From: Haliotispira sp965263485
GTDB lineage: Bacteria > Spirochaetota > Spirochaetia > SP-2023
Length of the DNA: 64,000 nucleotides
Direction: 5' to 3'
Assembly (NCBI GenBank): GCA_965263485.1
Contig: CBDHHO010000001.1
Span: forward strand, 372,001 to 436,000
Below the pieces are notes generated by a model. The model was not told the DNA's origin. It made no database searches and saw nothing but the letters and a program-made list of their open reading frames with translations. Shown one piece after another: positions 45,065 through 54,766 of this stretch (position 1 is its first letter; every line of letters begins with the position of its first letter). A program made the translations under genes and the position numbers.

Positions 45065-46095
45065 TTTAGCGCCAAAATCCAGCCCGACAGCCTGCGCAAA
45101 CTCGACCCGTCCCACCTCTCTCCACGCTCCAGCAGCGCGAATCGGACCTGCTTTACGAGGTGCGCCTGGACAGCCAAGACAATCAAGATAACCAAACAGC
45201 CTATCTGTATATCCTGCTCGAATTCCAACAGCCCCCAAGCATATGGCCATCCGCCTGCTCAGCTATATATCCCTGTTTTACGAACGCCTCCTCAAGGAGG
45301 GCAAAAACAGCAAAGGCAAGTTGCCCCCGGTATTTCCGCTGGTGCTCTACAACGGAGACCGCCCTTGGAATGCGCCCCGCAGCACCAGCGAACTGATCAG
45401 CAGCAACGAAATACCCGCAAAATACCTACCCCACTTTCAATAGGGCACCTCTAAAAATTCGCTTTCGATGTGGATCGCTGAGATTTTTCGCGACAGCAAG
45501 GCGGCAACTCGTTTTAATACTTTGTTGTATTGAAATGAGTTGACAACGAAGCTGCTCGCGGAAAAGATCGCGATTCCACGCGGAATTGGAATTTTTAGAG
45601 GTGCCCAATATGCTCTCATTGACGAGAAGCGCATCCCCGACGAGAAAATCCACAAGCTACACAACCTCATCAGCGTGGTGATTTGTGCCGAGAAGTACGG
45701 CAGACCGGGGGAGTGGGAAGCCCAAATCCCGCAAATCATAGAATTCCTGCGCGATGAACCCGGGCTCGAAATCACCATTTTCAGGCGCTGGATTGCCCTG
45801 CTGTTTGGCGAGGGCATGAACGAATCAGAATACAATCAAATCACCGCACCAGAGGAGGTACAGAAGATGTTGGCAACACTGGCAGACGATCTAAGAGCTG
45901 AAGGAAGACAAGAAGGCGAAAAACTGGGCATGCAGAAAGGTTGGGAAGAAGGTCGGGAAGAAGGTCGGGAAGAAGGTCGGGAAGAAGAACGGCGTGAAGC
46001 TGCCCGAAAAATGAAAGAATCCGGGCTGTCGATTGAGCAGATTGCAAGGTTTACCGGCCTGAGCCATCGCGAAATTACCGGACTGCGAAATTACC
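45065..46095 (+). pseudogene. Rpn/PD-(D/E)XK transposase-like gene, broken copy
   Basis: The sequence matches the intact gene at 62367-63404 from SAKIQPDSLRKLDPSHLS to LSHREITGL. It lacks the N-terminus, has frameshifts near 45117 and 45232, carries an 18-bp in-frame addition near 45178, and is interrupted at 45443-45606 by a complete miniature element. The C-terminal tail has about three REEG units, versus about ten in the intact copy. Rpn proteins are recombination-promoting nucleases with a D-ExQ/K active site. This copy is inactive but is valuable as the filled site that proves element insertion. Confidence 0.88.
45443..45606. mobile_element. 164-bp miniature inverted-repeat element with demonstrated insertion
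   Basis: Perfect terminal inverted repeats GGGCACCTCTAAAAATTC enclose the ACTTTGTTGTAT core. AATA lies on both sides (45439-45442 and 45607-45610). The intact paralogue has a single AATA at this point (62953-62956 on the complementary strand) and no element. Length, ends and target duplication are therefore fixed by direct comparison. Confidence 0.93.
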
Positions 46096-46133
46096 GGACT
46101 GAAAGAAGACAAACAGGAAGTCTGAGGGGGCCA

Positions 46134-46210
46134 GCTCGCAAAGAGGAAGGTCGGGCCTTGGCTGCGCACGGCCCTCCCCTGTTACTCCCATGCTGCGCCA
46201 GCTCGCATTG
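46134..46210. repeat. REP-like repeat before the peptidyl-prolyl isomerase gene
   Basis: The block includes GAGGAAGGTCGGGCC, TGGCTGCGCACGGCCC and ATGCTGCGCCAGCTCGC. From 46210 to 46310 the sequence still resembles the interior of the miniature elements (ATACAGCAAAGTATAC, GACCGGGTCTGGCGCAGC), but no terminal repeat follows. This is debris from an earlier insertion. Confidence 0.55.
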
Positions 46211-46337
46211 GAGTATACAGCAAAGTATACTTCGGCTTTACTTCTTCGCTGCCACAAGGCAGAACCTTTGCTCGGTGAAAAGGACCGGGTCTGGCGCAGC
46301 ATCTTTCTAAAGAACGCATTACTTTCGGAGCACAATC

Positions 46338-47471
46338 ATGGACATACAATTCTCGGGAGCCAATGACCGGCGTCACAGCCGGTTGTGTGGCTGGCACAAA
46401 TGCATCTTTCTGTTCGCCCTGCTGACTTTGAGCATTACTGCGTGCAGTGCCAAAGTTCCGCTGCCCGGCGACGGGCTTTTCGCCAAAATTGAAACTGATC
46501 AGGGTGAAATCTGGATGCAACTGGAGTTTGAAAAAACCCCGTTGACAGTCATGAGTTTCGTCGGTCTGGCCGAAGGCCGCTTTGCAGTGCCCGGTTCATC
46601 GACCGTGAAGAAGGGTACGCCCTACTTCCACGGTCTGACCTTTCACCGGGTTGAACCGGGCTTTGTGATTCAGGGCGGCGATCCAAACGGTAATGGCAGT
46701 GGCGGACCGGGTTATCAGTTTCCCAATGAAATTCACAGTGATTTAAGACATGATCGGGCAGGTATTCTATCGATGGCTAATGCGGGGCCGGACACCAACG
46801 GCAGCCAGTTTTTTATCACTCTCGATGCGGCACCGTTTCTCGATAGCAATTACAGCGTCTTTGGCCATGTGGTCAAGGGTATGGAGGTCGTCCGCAATAT
46901 CGAAAAAGGAGATGTGATCAACAAGCTGAATATTCTGCGCCAAGGCGCTGCTGCCGAAGCTTTCCAGCCTGACTGGGAGGAATTTCAGGAATTGTCGCAG
47001 AGTATCAGTGACCAGCTCGCCGCTCAAAGCGAACAACTGGCACAGCAGGGCAGAAGCTCTCTGCTGGACTTTGCCAGGGAAAACTGGCCGGAGTTGGACT
47101 CAGGGGATCAAAGTCTGGAACGAAGTGACAACGGCCTCGAATTCGCTATTTTGCAGGCAGGTTCGGGCCGGAGCGGGTCCGAATGGGGCGATGTCAAACA
47201 ATATCGCCTGCACTACAGCCTGTGGGTGCCCACTGAAAATGGCAATGTGAACAAGGTCGATAGCTCGATAGACCGCGGCGAACCGATTGAGCTGGCTCCT
47301 CACCAAGTGATTCGGGGCTGGGCCTTGACCATGCCACAGATGCGGCTCGGTGAAAGACGCGTGCTGTTGATCCCCGGTGAGCTGGGTTATGGCAGGCGCG
47401 GCAGCCCTCCGGTGATACTGCCCGACAGCTACTTGCTCTTTGAGATGGAGCTTCTGGACTTTTTACGTTGA
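46338..47471 (+). CDS. Cyclophilin-FKBP dual-domain peptidyl-prolyl isomerase lipoprotein
   Basis: This 377-residue protein begins with an N-terminal lipoprotein-like signal (FLFALLTLSITAC). A cyclophilin domain of about residues 45-195 follows (FHRVEPGFVIQGGDP, NGSQFFITLDAAPFLD). A helical linker leads to a C-terminal FKBP domain of about 275-377 (APHQVIRGWALTMPQMRLGE, LLIPGELGYG). Both domains isomerise prolyl bonds, and the fusion would act as an envelope-anchored folding factor. Key cyclophilin residues (FHRV arginine, QFF) and the FKBP VIRGW tryptophan are kept. The start may lie a few codons downstream, because about 18 residues precede the hydrophobic segment. Confidence 0.9.
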   Translation: MDIQFSGANDRRHSRLCGWHKCIFLFALLTLSITACSAKVPLPGDGLFAKIETDQGEIWMQLEFEKTPLTVMSFVGLAEGRFAVPGSSTVKKGTPYFHGLTFHRVEPGFVIQGGDPNGNGSGGPGYQFPNEIHSDLRHDRAGILSMANAGPDTNGSQFFITLDAAPFLDSNYSVFGHVVKGMEVVRNIEKGDVINKLNILRQGAAAEAFQPDWEEFQELSQSISDQLAAQSEQLAQQGRSSLLDFARENWPELDSGDQSLERSDNGLEFAILQAGSGRSGSEWGDVKQYRLHYSLWVPTENGNVNKVDSSIDRGEPIELAPHQVIRGWALTMPQMRLGERRVLLIPGELGYGRRGSPPVILPDSYLLFEMELLDFLR

Positions 47472-47647
47472 TGTTGATTCGGTTGCCTGAAGTTCCGGCA
47501 GACTATCGGAGTCAGGTTTTTGACGCCTACAACACCCAGCCGCAAGACATGACAACTAGCCCTCGCGACTACTTTTCATTTTGACGCATCCTGCAATGAA
47601 AACTGGAGCAGAATACCAGCTATTTTTGCGGTGACCTTACGAGAGCC

Positions 47648-50600
47648 ATGACTTACGATTTTGAAATCAGAGAATACAACCAAAAACTTCAGGACTTAGA
47701 ACGCAATGGGGCCAGAACCGAAGGCCAGTTGCGCAAGGCCTTCAGCCAACTTCTGGACCGCACGGCCAGCAAGCACGGTATGCTTTTGCTGGAAGAACAA
47801 ACCGAAGAGGCCCAAGGCAAAAAAGGCAATGTGCGCTATGACGGGATGGTCAAACGTGAGGGCAGCATTGCGCCGCACGGCTACTGGGAAGCAAAGGACA
47901 AGCAGGACAGCCTGCTGCATGAAGTTGTCCGGAAACAAAAAGCGGGTTGCAAGTTCTTTAACATTTTGTTTGAAGATACCAAAACTTTCATGCTCTACCA
48001 GGATGAAAAACAGGTACTTGAGGGCAGCCTGCTCAACGAGTCCGAGCTGTCCAAAGGGCTGGAACTGTTCTACTCCTACCGCAACAAGTATGAGGAGGAC
48101 TACCAGAAGGCCCTAGAGCAATTTAAGCAGGGAATACCGGCTCTAGCTGCGGAACTGCATGCGGCGATTGAGCAGCTCAACAAGAGCAATGACCACTTTA
48201 AAAACAGCGTGAAGGAACTGGAAAAGAACTTCCGGGAATGCAACAGCGGCATCAGCTCGGCGGCGGTGCACGAGTTTATGGTGCAGCATTGCCTGACCAT
48301 CGACTTGTTCCGCAGTATTTTCAATGTGCAGAATTTTGAAAAGTTCAATCCCATTGCCAAGCGCATGGACGAGCTGGTGCTGAGCACTTTGAAGCGCGAG
48401 CAGCAGAAAATTGTCCAGCAGGTAGATGCTTTGCTCCGGGCAATTCAGGCGGTGCTGGTGCGTGGCTACGCCACGCCTGCGGACAAGCAGCAGGTGCTGA
48501 TTACGGTCTATGAGGAGTTTTTTAAGGCCCACAACCCCAAAAAGGCCGACACCCACGGCATCGTCTACACGCCGCCGCAGGCGGTGGATTTTATGATCCG
48601 GAGCTGCGATGAGCTGATGCACCAGCATTTTGGCAAGCAGCTGCACAGCGAGGGCGTGCGCATTTTAGATCCGTGCACCGGTACGGGCACTTTTGTAACT
48701 CGGCTGCTGCGCCATATCCCGTGCCAGCATCTGGAGCGGAAGTTGGACGATATCTACGCTGTAGAAGTGGACGTGATGGCCTACTACATGGCCCAGATGA
48801 ATATTGAAGAAGCCTACCGTCAGGCGATGGGGCAGCCGAATATTGAGCGTTCCTACGAGAAGCTGGCCCTGGCGGACGCTCTGGAGATTCCCACAGTGCA
48901 CAAAGATGCGGGGCAAGAGCTGTTCGCCAGCTACGCCTCCATTACCGAGCAGAACGCCCGGCTGGTGGAGGAACTACAGGCCAGCGACTACCTTCTTATT
49001 CTGGGTAATCCTCCCTATAACAGTGCACAGAAAAATGAAAGTGAAAATAATCGCAATAAACGTTATGACTTTATCGATAAGCGAAGCCGAGAAAGCTACA
49101 CAGCAAATAGTACGGCACAAAAGCCTCAAACAACAGATATGTATATCCGCTTCTTCCGCTGGGCCAGCGACAAGCTGCTGTCCCAGCACAAGGGCAACGA
49201 AAGTGCTGTGGCTGAGAAGGCCATGCAGGGAGCCCACGCTATCAACAGCCGGGGTGGTGGTATGCTGTGTTTTATCAGCAACCGCAGCTATATCGACAAG
49301 CTGTTTACCGACGGCATCCGTAAAACCTGGGTCGAAGAGTGGGATCATATTTATGTGCTGGACTTGGGCGGCGATCTTCGAAGCCAACCCAAAGATCCAC
49401 AGACGGGCAGGCTCAAGGGCAATATCTTTAATATCCAGACGGGGGTGGCGATTTGCTGGCTGCTGAAAAAAGATGAACCCGCAAAAGACTCCCAAAAATC
49501 AGGAAAGCAAAGCGCAGAAATACACTACGCCGCCGTCGACGATTACCTCAGCGGACAGGAAAAGCTGGACTGGCTGACTCAGATACAGAGTGTTTCCGGT
49601 TTACAGCAGCAGGGCCTGTTTGAGAAGATTCTTCCCGATGAGCGGGGCAACTGGCTGCGCCAGGGCGAACGCGACTTTGCCGGATTCCTGAGCATGGGCA
49701 ACAAGGAGTTTAAGGCGGGCAGGGAAGGATCCGAAGCGGCCATTTTCAAGCTTTACAGCAACGGAGTGAAGACCAATCGTGATGAGTGGGTCTACGACTT
49801 CAGCCGGGAAAATCTGCAAACCAAGATGCAGTTTTTTATTGAGCACTACGAGCAAAAGAGAAAAACTTTTTGGGAAGAATGGCAGGAGGAAGACCAAGAA
49901 GAAAAACTGAGCCGTAACGACAAGGGTACACTAAATACAGACCAGAAGGCATTGCAGGACTGGTTAGGGATGGAAATTAAGTGGAGTAGTACATTGAGAA
50001 ATAATTTTATTACCAGTCTAGCTGTTGAATATTATGAAACATGCATTATTCCGAGTTTATATCGTCCTTTTGTTAAGCAATATTTTTATTGTGCTCATGA
50101 AGTAAATGATCGTCTGACTGCTGGGCACGACCACATATTTGGAGCCACGGGCACGCTGGAGAATGTGTGTATTGGGGTAAGTGGACCTGCTCACGGCAAA
50201 CTTTTCTTTATTCATGCCATAGCTCAAATACCTTCTTTAGACTATGTGGAAAAGACCATGCTATTCCCCCACTACCGCTACGTGGCGCATACGCGTGAGG
50301 ATATTCTTGCGAAAAAAACGATTAAAAAGATTGATAATATTTCGGATGAGGCTCTGGAGTATTTTAGCTCTCAAGAGCCCTCCCAGAAAACCATCACCAA
50401 AGACCACATTTTCGCCTACATCTACGGCCTGTTACACAAAGAAAGCTACCGCACAAAATACGCCGACAACCTGCGCCAGGAACTCCCCCGCATACCCGTG
50501 CTCAAAGAATTCTGGCAGATAGCCGAAATCGGAAAAAAACTCATGGACCTTCACCTGAACTGGGACACCGACAAATGCCCCACAGCGCACTTTGAACTAA

Positions 50601-51085
50601 AAGAGGGCATCGACTCAGAACAGGAAGGTCAAGAACTCAGCCTCGGTTCAGACTCTGGAGACGGTCACCAAAAGCACTATCCCCTGAAAGAAGCGAGCGT
50701 CCTGCGCCCGGCCCGGCTGCCCAAAACCATCAAATACAGCCCCTCCAGCGTCAAAGACAAAGAGACGGGAAAGCACACGGGAAAAATCAAAATCAGCAAC
50801 GCCCTGAGCCTGGGCAATGTTCCCGTAGAGGCATGGCAATACACGCTGGGCGGCCGCAGTGCCATCGACTGGGTGCTGGAGTTCTACAAAGAAAGCAAAA
50901 ACACCTGCAAAGACCCGAGTCTGGCCGCAATGGAAGCCCATGGAAAAGAAGTAAACGGAAAAAATTATCGGCTCAAGCCATACAGTCTGGCCGATTACGA
51001 AGAGCAATTGCTGGACACCCTGCAACGAATCATTAATGTGAGCTGCGAGCACGTGCGTTTGCTGGGGGACTTGAAAGTTCCTTGA
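47648..51085 (+). CDS. Single-chain restriction-modification enzyme (N6-adenine methylase type)
   Basis: This 1145-residue protein has an N-terminal nuclease-like region, with YDGMV then GYWEAKDKQDSL near residue 85 fitting a PD-(D/E)XK site. A helical linker leads to a gamma-class adenine methyltransferase with motif I DPCTGTGTFVTRLL near residue 340 and the catalytic motif LILGNPPYNS near residue 455. The C-terminal ~450 residues should hold target recognition. Type ISP enzymes such as LlaGI have this order plus a helicase of some 500 residues between nuclease and methylase. That helicase is absent here, so the protein is closer to type IIG/IIL-like enzymes. It is a solitary gene. Confidence 0.82.
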   Translation: MTYDFEIREYNQKLQDLERNGARTEGQLRKAFSQLLDRTASKHGMLLLEEQTEEAQGKKGNVRYDGMVKREGSIAPHGYWEAKDKQDSLLHEVVRKQKAGCKFFNILFEDTKTFMLYQDEKQVLEGSLLNESELSKGLELFYSYRNKYEEDYQKALEQFKQGIPALAAELHAAIEQLNKSNDHFKNSVKELEKNFRECNSGISSAAVHEFMVQHCLTIDLFRSIFNVQNFEKFNPIAKRMDELVLSTLKREQQKIVQQVDALLRAIQAVLVRGYATPADKQQVLITVYEEFFKAHNPKKADTHGIVYTPPQAVDFMIRSCDELMHQHFGKQLHSEGVRILDPCTGTGTFVTRLLRHIPCQHLERKLDDIYAVEVDVMAYYMAQMNIEEAYRQAMGQPNIERSYEKLALADALEIPTVHKDAGQELFASYASITEQNARLVEELQASDYLLILGNPPYNSAQKNESENNRNKRYDFIDKRSRESYTANSTAQKPQTTDMYIRFFRWASDKLLSQHKGNESAVAEKAMQGAHAINSRGGGMLCFISNRSYIDKLFTDGIRKTWVEEWDHIYVLDLGGDLRSQPKDPQTGRLKGNIFNIQTGVAICWLLKKDEPAKDSQKSGKQSAEIHYAAVDDYLSGQEKLDWLTQIQSVSGLQQQGLFEKILPDERGNWLRQGERDFAGFLSMGNKEFKAGREGSEAAIFKLYSNGVKTNRDEWVYDFSRENLQTKMQFFIEHYEQKRKTFWEEWQEEDQEEKLSRNDKGTLNTDQKALQDWLGMEIKWSSTLRNNFITSLAVEYYETCIIPSLYRPFVKQYFYCAHEVNDRLTAGHDHIFGATGTLENVCIGVSGPAHGKLFFIHAIAQIPSLDYVEKTMLFPHYRYVAHTREDILAKKTIKKIDNISDEALEYFSSQEPSQKTITKDHIFAYIYGLLHKESYRTKYADNLRQELPRIPVLKEFWQIAEIGKKLMDLHLNWDTDKCPTAHFELKEGIDSEQEGQELSLGSDSGDGHQKHYPLKEASVLRPARLPKTIKYSPSSVKDKETGKHTGKIKISNALSLGNVPVEAWQYTLGGRSAIDWVLEFYKESKNTCKDPSLAAMEAHGKEVNGKNYRLKPYSLADYEEQLLDTLQRIINVSCEHVRLLGDLKVP

Positions 51086-51193
51086 CTTTCCATGAGCGAA
51101 GCTTTAAAAACATCACTTCCGATACCCGGTGAGCTTCCCCCGCGATAGGAAAACTCTAAAAATTCCAAATTTTCCGGGGACAGGAGGTCAGGG

Positions 51194-52369
51194 ATGGGCG
51201 GTAGCAGTTTTGGCAGTTCATTGCGCATCAGTACTTTTGGAGAATCGCACGGCGGGGGCGTTGGCGTGATTCTGGATGGCATGCCGCCCGGTGTTCCGAT
51301 CAGCATCGAAGAAATCCAGCTTCAGCTCAACCGGCGCAAGCCGGGGCAAAGCGAATTTACCACACCGCGCAGCGAATCCGACCGCATCCACCTGCTGTCC
51401 GGGGTCTTTGAAGGTTATACTACGGGCACCAGCATCGGCATGGTGCTGTACAACCAGGACACTCGCTCCCGCGACTACGACAACATCAAAAACTCCTACC
51501 GCCCCGGACACGCCGACTGGAGCTACGATTCCAAGTACGGCTTCCGGGACTGGCGCGGCAGCGGCCGGGCCTCGGGCCGCGAGACCTCGGCACGAGTAGC
51601 CGCCGGAGCGGTGGCGCGCCAAATGCTGTCCTGCCTGGGTGTGGGAATTCTGGCCTACACCGAGGAGGCGGCCGGCATTGCGGCGCAGAGCTTTGACCCA
51701 CAGGTGATAGAGCAGAATCCCTTCCGCACCTGCGATCCGGAGGCGGCCCGGCAAATGGAAGAGCGGGTGCGAGAAATCGCCGAGCGCAAAGACAGCGCCG
51801 GAGGTATTGTGGCCTGCCGCATTGATGGTGTCCCGGCGGGCTGGGGCGAGCCGGTCTTCGACAAGCTGGATGCCGATCTGGCCAAGGCCATGCTGTCCAT
51901 CGGCGCGGTCAAAGGTTTTGCCATCGGCTCAGGCTTCGAGGCGGCCCGCATGCTGGGCAGTGAGCACAATGACGGCTTTCGGCCCGGTATTGCTCTCGAC
52001 CCGGCCGCTGCCAATGCGCAGCCCGATAATGCACAGTCCGACAAAGTGATCTTCTCCAGCAATCACGCCGGAGGCGTGATTGGCGGCATTTCGACCGGTG
52101 CCCAAATATTTTTTCGCATTCCGGTCAAACCGACTTCTTCCATTTCGTTGCCACAGCAAACCATCAGCCGCCAGCACCAAGAAATCGAACTGGTCATAGA
52201 GGGCCGCCACGACCCGATCATCTGCCCGCGCATCGTGCCGGTAGTCGAATCGATGAGCGCTCTGGTGCTTGCTGACCACTACCTGCGCCAATGCGCCACG
52301 CGGGTGGCGGACTTCCCGCAGCCGGACTTCCCGTTTGAACTGGCCGCGCCGCAGTTCCGGCCGCAGTAA
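51194..52369 (+). CDS. aroC: Chorismate synthase
   Basis: This 391-residue protein begins SFGSSLRISTFGESHGGGVG, the first chorismate synthase signature. YRPGHADWSY, GSGRASGRETSARVAAGA (second signature) and FSSNHAGGVIGGIS follow. It converts EPSP to chorismate using reduced FMN, the last common step of aromatic amino-acid synthesis. The ATG at 51194 follows AGGAGG by seven bases. Length and motifs are complete. The next gene follows on the same strand and may be co-transcribed, although no functional link is evident. Confidence 0.96.
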   Translation: MGGSSFGSSLRISTFGESHGGGVGVILDGMPPGVPISIEEIQLQLNRRKPGQSEFTTPRSESDRIHLLSGVFEGYTTGTSIGMVLYNQDTRSRDYDNIKNSYRPGHADWSYDSKYGFRDWRGSGRASGRETSARVAAGAVARQMLSCLGVGILAYTEEAAGIAAQSFDPQVIEQNPFRTCDPEAARQMEERVREIAERKDSAGGIVACRIDGVPAGWGEPVFDKLDADLAKAMLSIGAVKGFAIGSGFEAARMLGSEHNDGFRPGIALDPAAANAQPDNAQSDKVIFSSNHAGGVIGGISTGAQIFFRIPVKPTSSISLPQQTISRQHQEIELVIEGRHDPIICPRIVPVVESMSALVLADHYLRQCATRVADFPQPDFPFELAAPQFRPQ

Positions 52370-52402
52370 AGCTGCTGTGAATTCCCTGTAGATATTCTGC
52401 TC

Positions 52403-54178
52403 TTGGAGAAAGTGCTGAAAGCCATGGACGCAGAGCAAAGCCAGTTCTTTGACCTCTATTGCCGGGACGGCTCTGTGGAACTGCGCCTCGGCCCGGCCCG
52501 ACAGTGGACGCGGATGCTGCGCGCTCAGGATCGAAACTGGCACCAAATACCGGGCTTCCGGGGCTGTTCCTCTGCCGCCGGAGGCTCCTGGCAACTGGAA
52601 GAGTGGCGTTTTGAGCGCTTTGCCAGCCGCCATGAACCCGATGCTGCTGCTCCCGATAGAAATGGAGCGGGGCAGGAATGGTACTACGCACAGGGCCTTT
52701 ATGAACTTGCGGATTCAACCGGCCCCCGGCCCGTCAGCCACTTGCCCGCCGAAAGTTTGCTGCACGCGGACTTTCTGACGGCCCTGTCGGGCTTTGTCGA
52801 GGCGCTCTGCGTTCGCTACGAAAAATTGGGCTACAAGCTGCCCGGTATTGTCTTGGACGGGCTGCTCTACCGGTGCTTCGCTCCAATACAGGGGCAAGCT
52901 TCCCAGCAGTTTTTGCTTCTGCCGCCGGAGCTTTTGTATTTCGTGGCCCAACGCAGCTCCGCAGAGGCCCGCCTGGATGCCCTGCTGCCGTTCCAGACCC
53001 CTGTGTCGGAAGCACCTGATCGGCAGCGCTGGGTCTATGCACTGGCGGCCCTATGCTACCGGAAGCTCTGCGGCGAGTTTCCCTTTGACATCGCAAAGGA
53101 CACAGCAGCAGGCCAGACAACGGGCTCGGCAAAACATAAAGCCGCCTTGCTTCGAGACGCAAGTCCCGGGGCTCTCGGCACGGAAGAACGTCTGCACGAT
53201 GCCCGTGTGGCGATGAGCAGAGGCCAATTCCTGCGAGCCCAACTGTTCCGCCCGGAATTGAGTGATGCCTGGGACGAACTGCTGCGGCGCAGTTTGTGCG
53301 ATACCGGGCAGCGGCCCCCTAATGGCAAAGATGCTAACCGCGGCAAAGGAAACAAAGGTCCGGTTACTTTGCGGGACTGGCAGGCATTTGCCAAAACGGG
53401 AGGGCTGTGGCGCGAGTGCTCGGATGAGCAGCGCAGTACAGCGGCGCGCGAGCTGCTGATCGAGCGCCGCAAGCGCGAGCAAAGCCGCAAGCGCGGGCGC
53501 TTCTGGCGCAAGAAGCGCGGCCTGGTGGCTGTTTACAGTATTTTGGCACTGGTGCTGGTCAGCGTGCTCTACACACCACTCAAACGGGCACTGAGCCCGC
53601 CGCCGCACAATGGCCTCAGTGCCCTTGAAACGGCCCGGCTCTACTACCAGGCCATCGATCAACTCGACCCCCAATTGCACGGCGAGCTGACCTTCCGGGG
53701 CGAGCAGGTCGTCAAGGCCGATGGAAATCTGCTGACCATGTTGTTCGTCAACACCCGCACCCGTCAAGGCTATGAGGGGCACGATGTCGTACTGCGGGCC
53801 GGCGACTGGCTGACGGGGCAAGGGCTTTCAGCCAAACCCGACAGTCCGCTGCCGGCGCTCAGCCTTGATGTGGTGCTTTACGGCATCACAGGTCTGGAAC
53901 TGGAAGAGCTGTCCGCAACCGTCGCGCTCCGGGACGGCGAGCAGCGTCGTCTGCGTGCCGTCTATGATTTCTGGCTGCCCGGCAGCTTTGGTTCAAAAAG
54001 CGCAGAGAGTCCGGAAGGCAAGGCAGCTGCTGCAGGTGACGAACCACAGGCGTTCCAGCCCTTGCACCAGCACAACGAGGATCTGCTGACACTGCTCTAC
54101 CGAGCGCGCAAAAAGGCCTGGTTTGTGCACCGCATCGAACGCCACAGCGAGCTGGTGGTCCATCCGCTGAGTGAGTAA
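52403..54178 (+). CDS. Membrane protein of unknown function with possible pseudokinase-like cytoplasmic domain
   Basis: Up to 591 residues. The N-terminal ~370 residues are cytoplasmic by composition. One segment (YALAALCYRKLCGEFPF near residue 215) recalls the C-lobe helix of bacterial Ser/Thr kinases, but no ATP-binding or catalytic motif was seen, so any kinase relationship would be a pseudokinase and is weakly supported. A basic stretch (RRKREQSRKRGRFWRKKRG) precedes a single transmembrane segment (LVAVYSILALVLVSVLY near residue 375). About 200 residues follow outside the membrane. The TTG at 52403 is the longest start; the ATG at 52424 is equally plausible. The frame lies 33 bases after aroC. 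Confidence 0.6.
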   Translation: MEKVLKAMDAEQSQFFDLYCRDGSVELRLGPARQWTRMLRAQDRNWHQIPGFRGCSSAAGGSWQLEEWRFERFASRHEPDAAAPDRNGAGQEWYYAQGLYELADSTGPRPVSHLPAESLLHADFLTALSGFVEALCVRYEKLGYKLPGIVLDGLLYRCFAPIQGQASQQFLLLPPELLYFVAQRSSAEARLDALLPFQTPVSEAPDRQRWVYALAALCYRKLCGEFPFDIAKDTAAGQTTGSAKHKAALLRDASPGALGTEERLHDARVAMSRGQFLRAQLFRPELSDAWDELLRRSLCDTGQRPPNGKDANRGKGNKGPVTLRDWQAFAKTGGLWRECSDEQRSTAARELLIERRKREQSRKRGRFWRKKRGLVAVYSILALVLVSVLYTPLKRALSPPPHNGLSALETARLYYQAIDQLDPQLHGELTFRGEQVVKADGNLLTMLFVNTRTRQGYEGHDVVLRAGDWLTGQGLSAKPDSPLPALSLDVVLYGITGLELEELSATVALRDGEQRRLRAVYDFWLPGSFGSKSAESPEGKAAAAGDEPQAFQPLHQHNEDLLTLLYRARKKAWFVHRIERHSELVVHPLSE

Positions 54179-54187
54179 CCGGAGAAA

Positions 54188-54223
54188 GATTGGGTTACGG
54201 AAAGTTCCAACCTTTAGAGGTGC
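54188..54223. mobile_element. Remnant of miniature element right end
   Basis: The sequence GGAAAGTTCCAACCTTTAGAGG followed by TGCCTAAAGG resembles a decayed terminal repeat of the element family. It sits between the stop codons of two convergent genes. Confidence 0.35.
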
Positions 54224-54766
54224 CTAAAGGGCATTGCCCCGCCGCCAGTGCGTTACAAAGCCTTGGCTGCCACAACTGTGTCCCGCCGCTGCCATTTCCT
54301 TGCAGAAATGGCGCGCTGTAATGGAAAACTCCATGGCGTGCGGTTGTAAATGAAGGTAGAAAAATTCACCCAATTCCTGCGTCAAGACTTCCTGCAGCAA
54401 GGCCCTACGGCAGAAACAGTCCACAGCCCGACTGATTGATGAGAGCCCCGCCAGATACGCATCGGGGCGAAAACGCAGCCGGTAACTGCCGTAGTAGGGC
54501 ACCAGGTGATGCGGGCAAATACCATAGACCTGCCCCGCCTCCTCGACTGTGCCCGAAGTGCCATAGCCCTTGGCATCCAGCAGACTGAGCTGAGGCTCCT
54601 GCCAGCAGTCCGGGGGCTGGACCCAGCTGCTCAACAAGTCCAAGCAGCGCCGGGCACCGGAAGCGGCCTCTGCGGGCCCACAGGACCGCAGATACAAAAT
54701 CACCGCCGCCAGATGCTCCAGAGCCTGCTGCTTCTGGACCGCTTCCCCCTGTTTTGACTCAGCCAT
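54224..54766 (-). CDS. Divergent GTP cyclohydrolase I-like (FolE) protein
   Basis: This 180-residue protein shows the FolE pattern. VYGICPHHLVPYYGSYRLRF matches the zinc/active-site motif in which FolE has CEHH. GLSSISRAVDCFCRR and LLQEVLTQELGEFFYLHL follow, and then ARHFCKEM with the second zinc cysteine. The Cys, His and Cys ligands and the catalytic histidines are kept, while CEHH is changed to CPHH. The N-terminal helical part is shorter than in E. coli FolE (222 residues). FolE makes dihydroneopterin triphosphate for folate or queuosine precursors. It overlaps the UvrD-like helicase gene by eight bases. Confidence 0.75.
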   Translation of the reverse strand: MAESKQGEAVQKQQALEHLAAVILYLRSCGPAEAASGARRCLDLLSSWVQPPDCWQEPQLSLLDAKGYGTSGTVEEAGQVYGICPHHLVPYYGSYRLRFRPDAYLAGLSSISRAVDCFCRRALLQEVLTQELGEFFYLHLQPHAMEFSITARHFCKEMAAAGHSCGSQGFVTHWRRGNAL

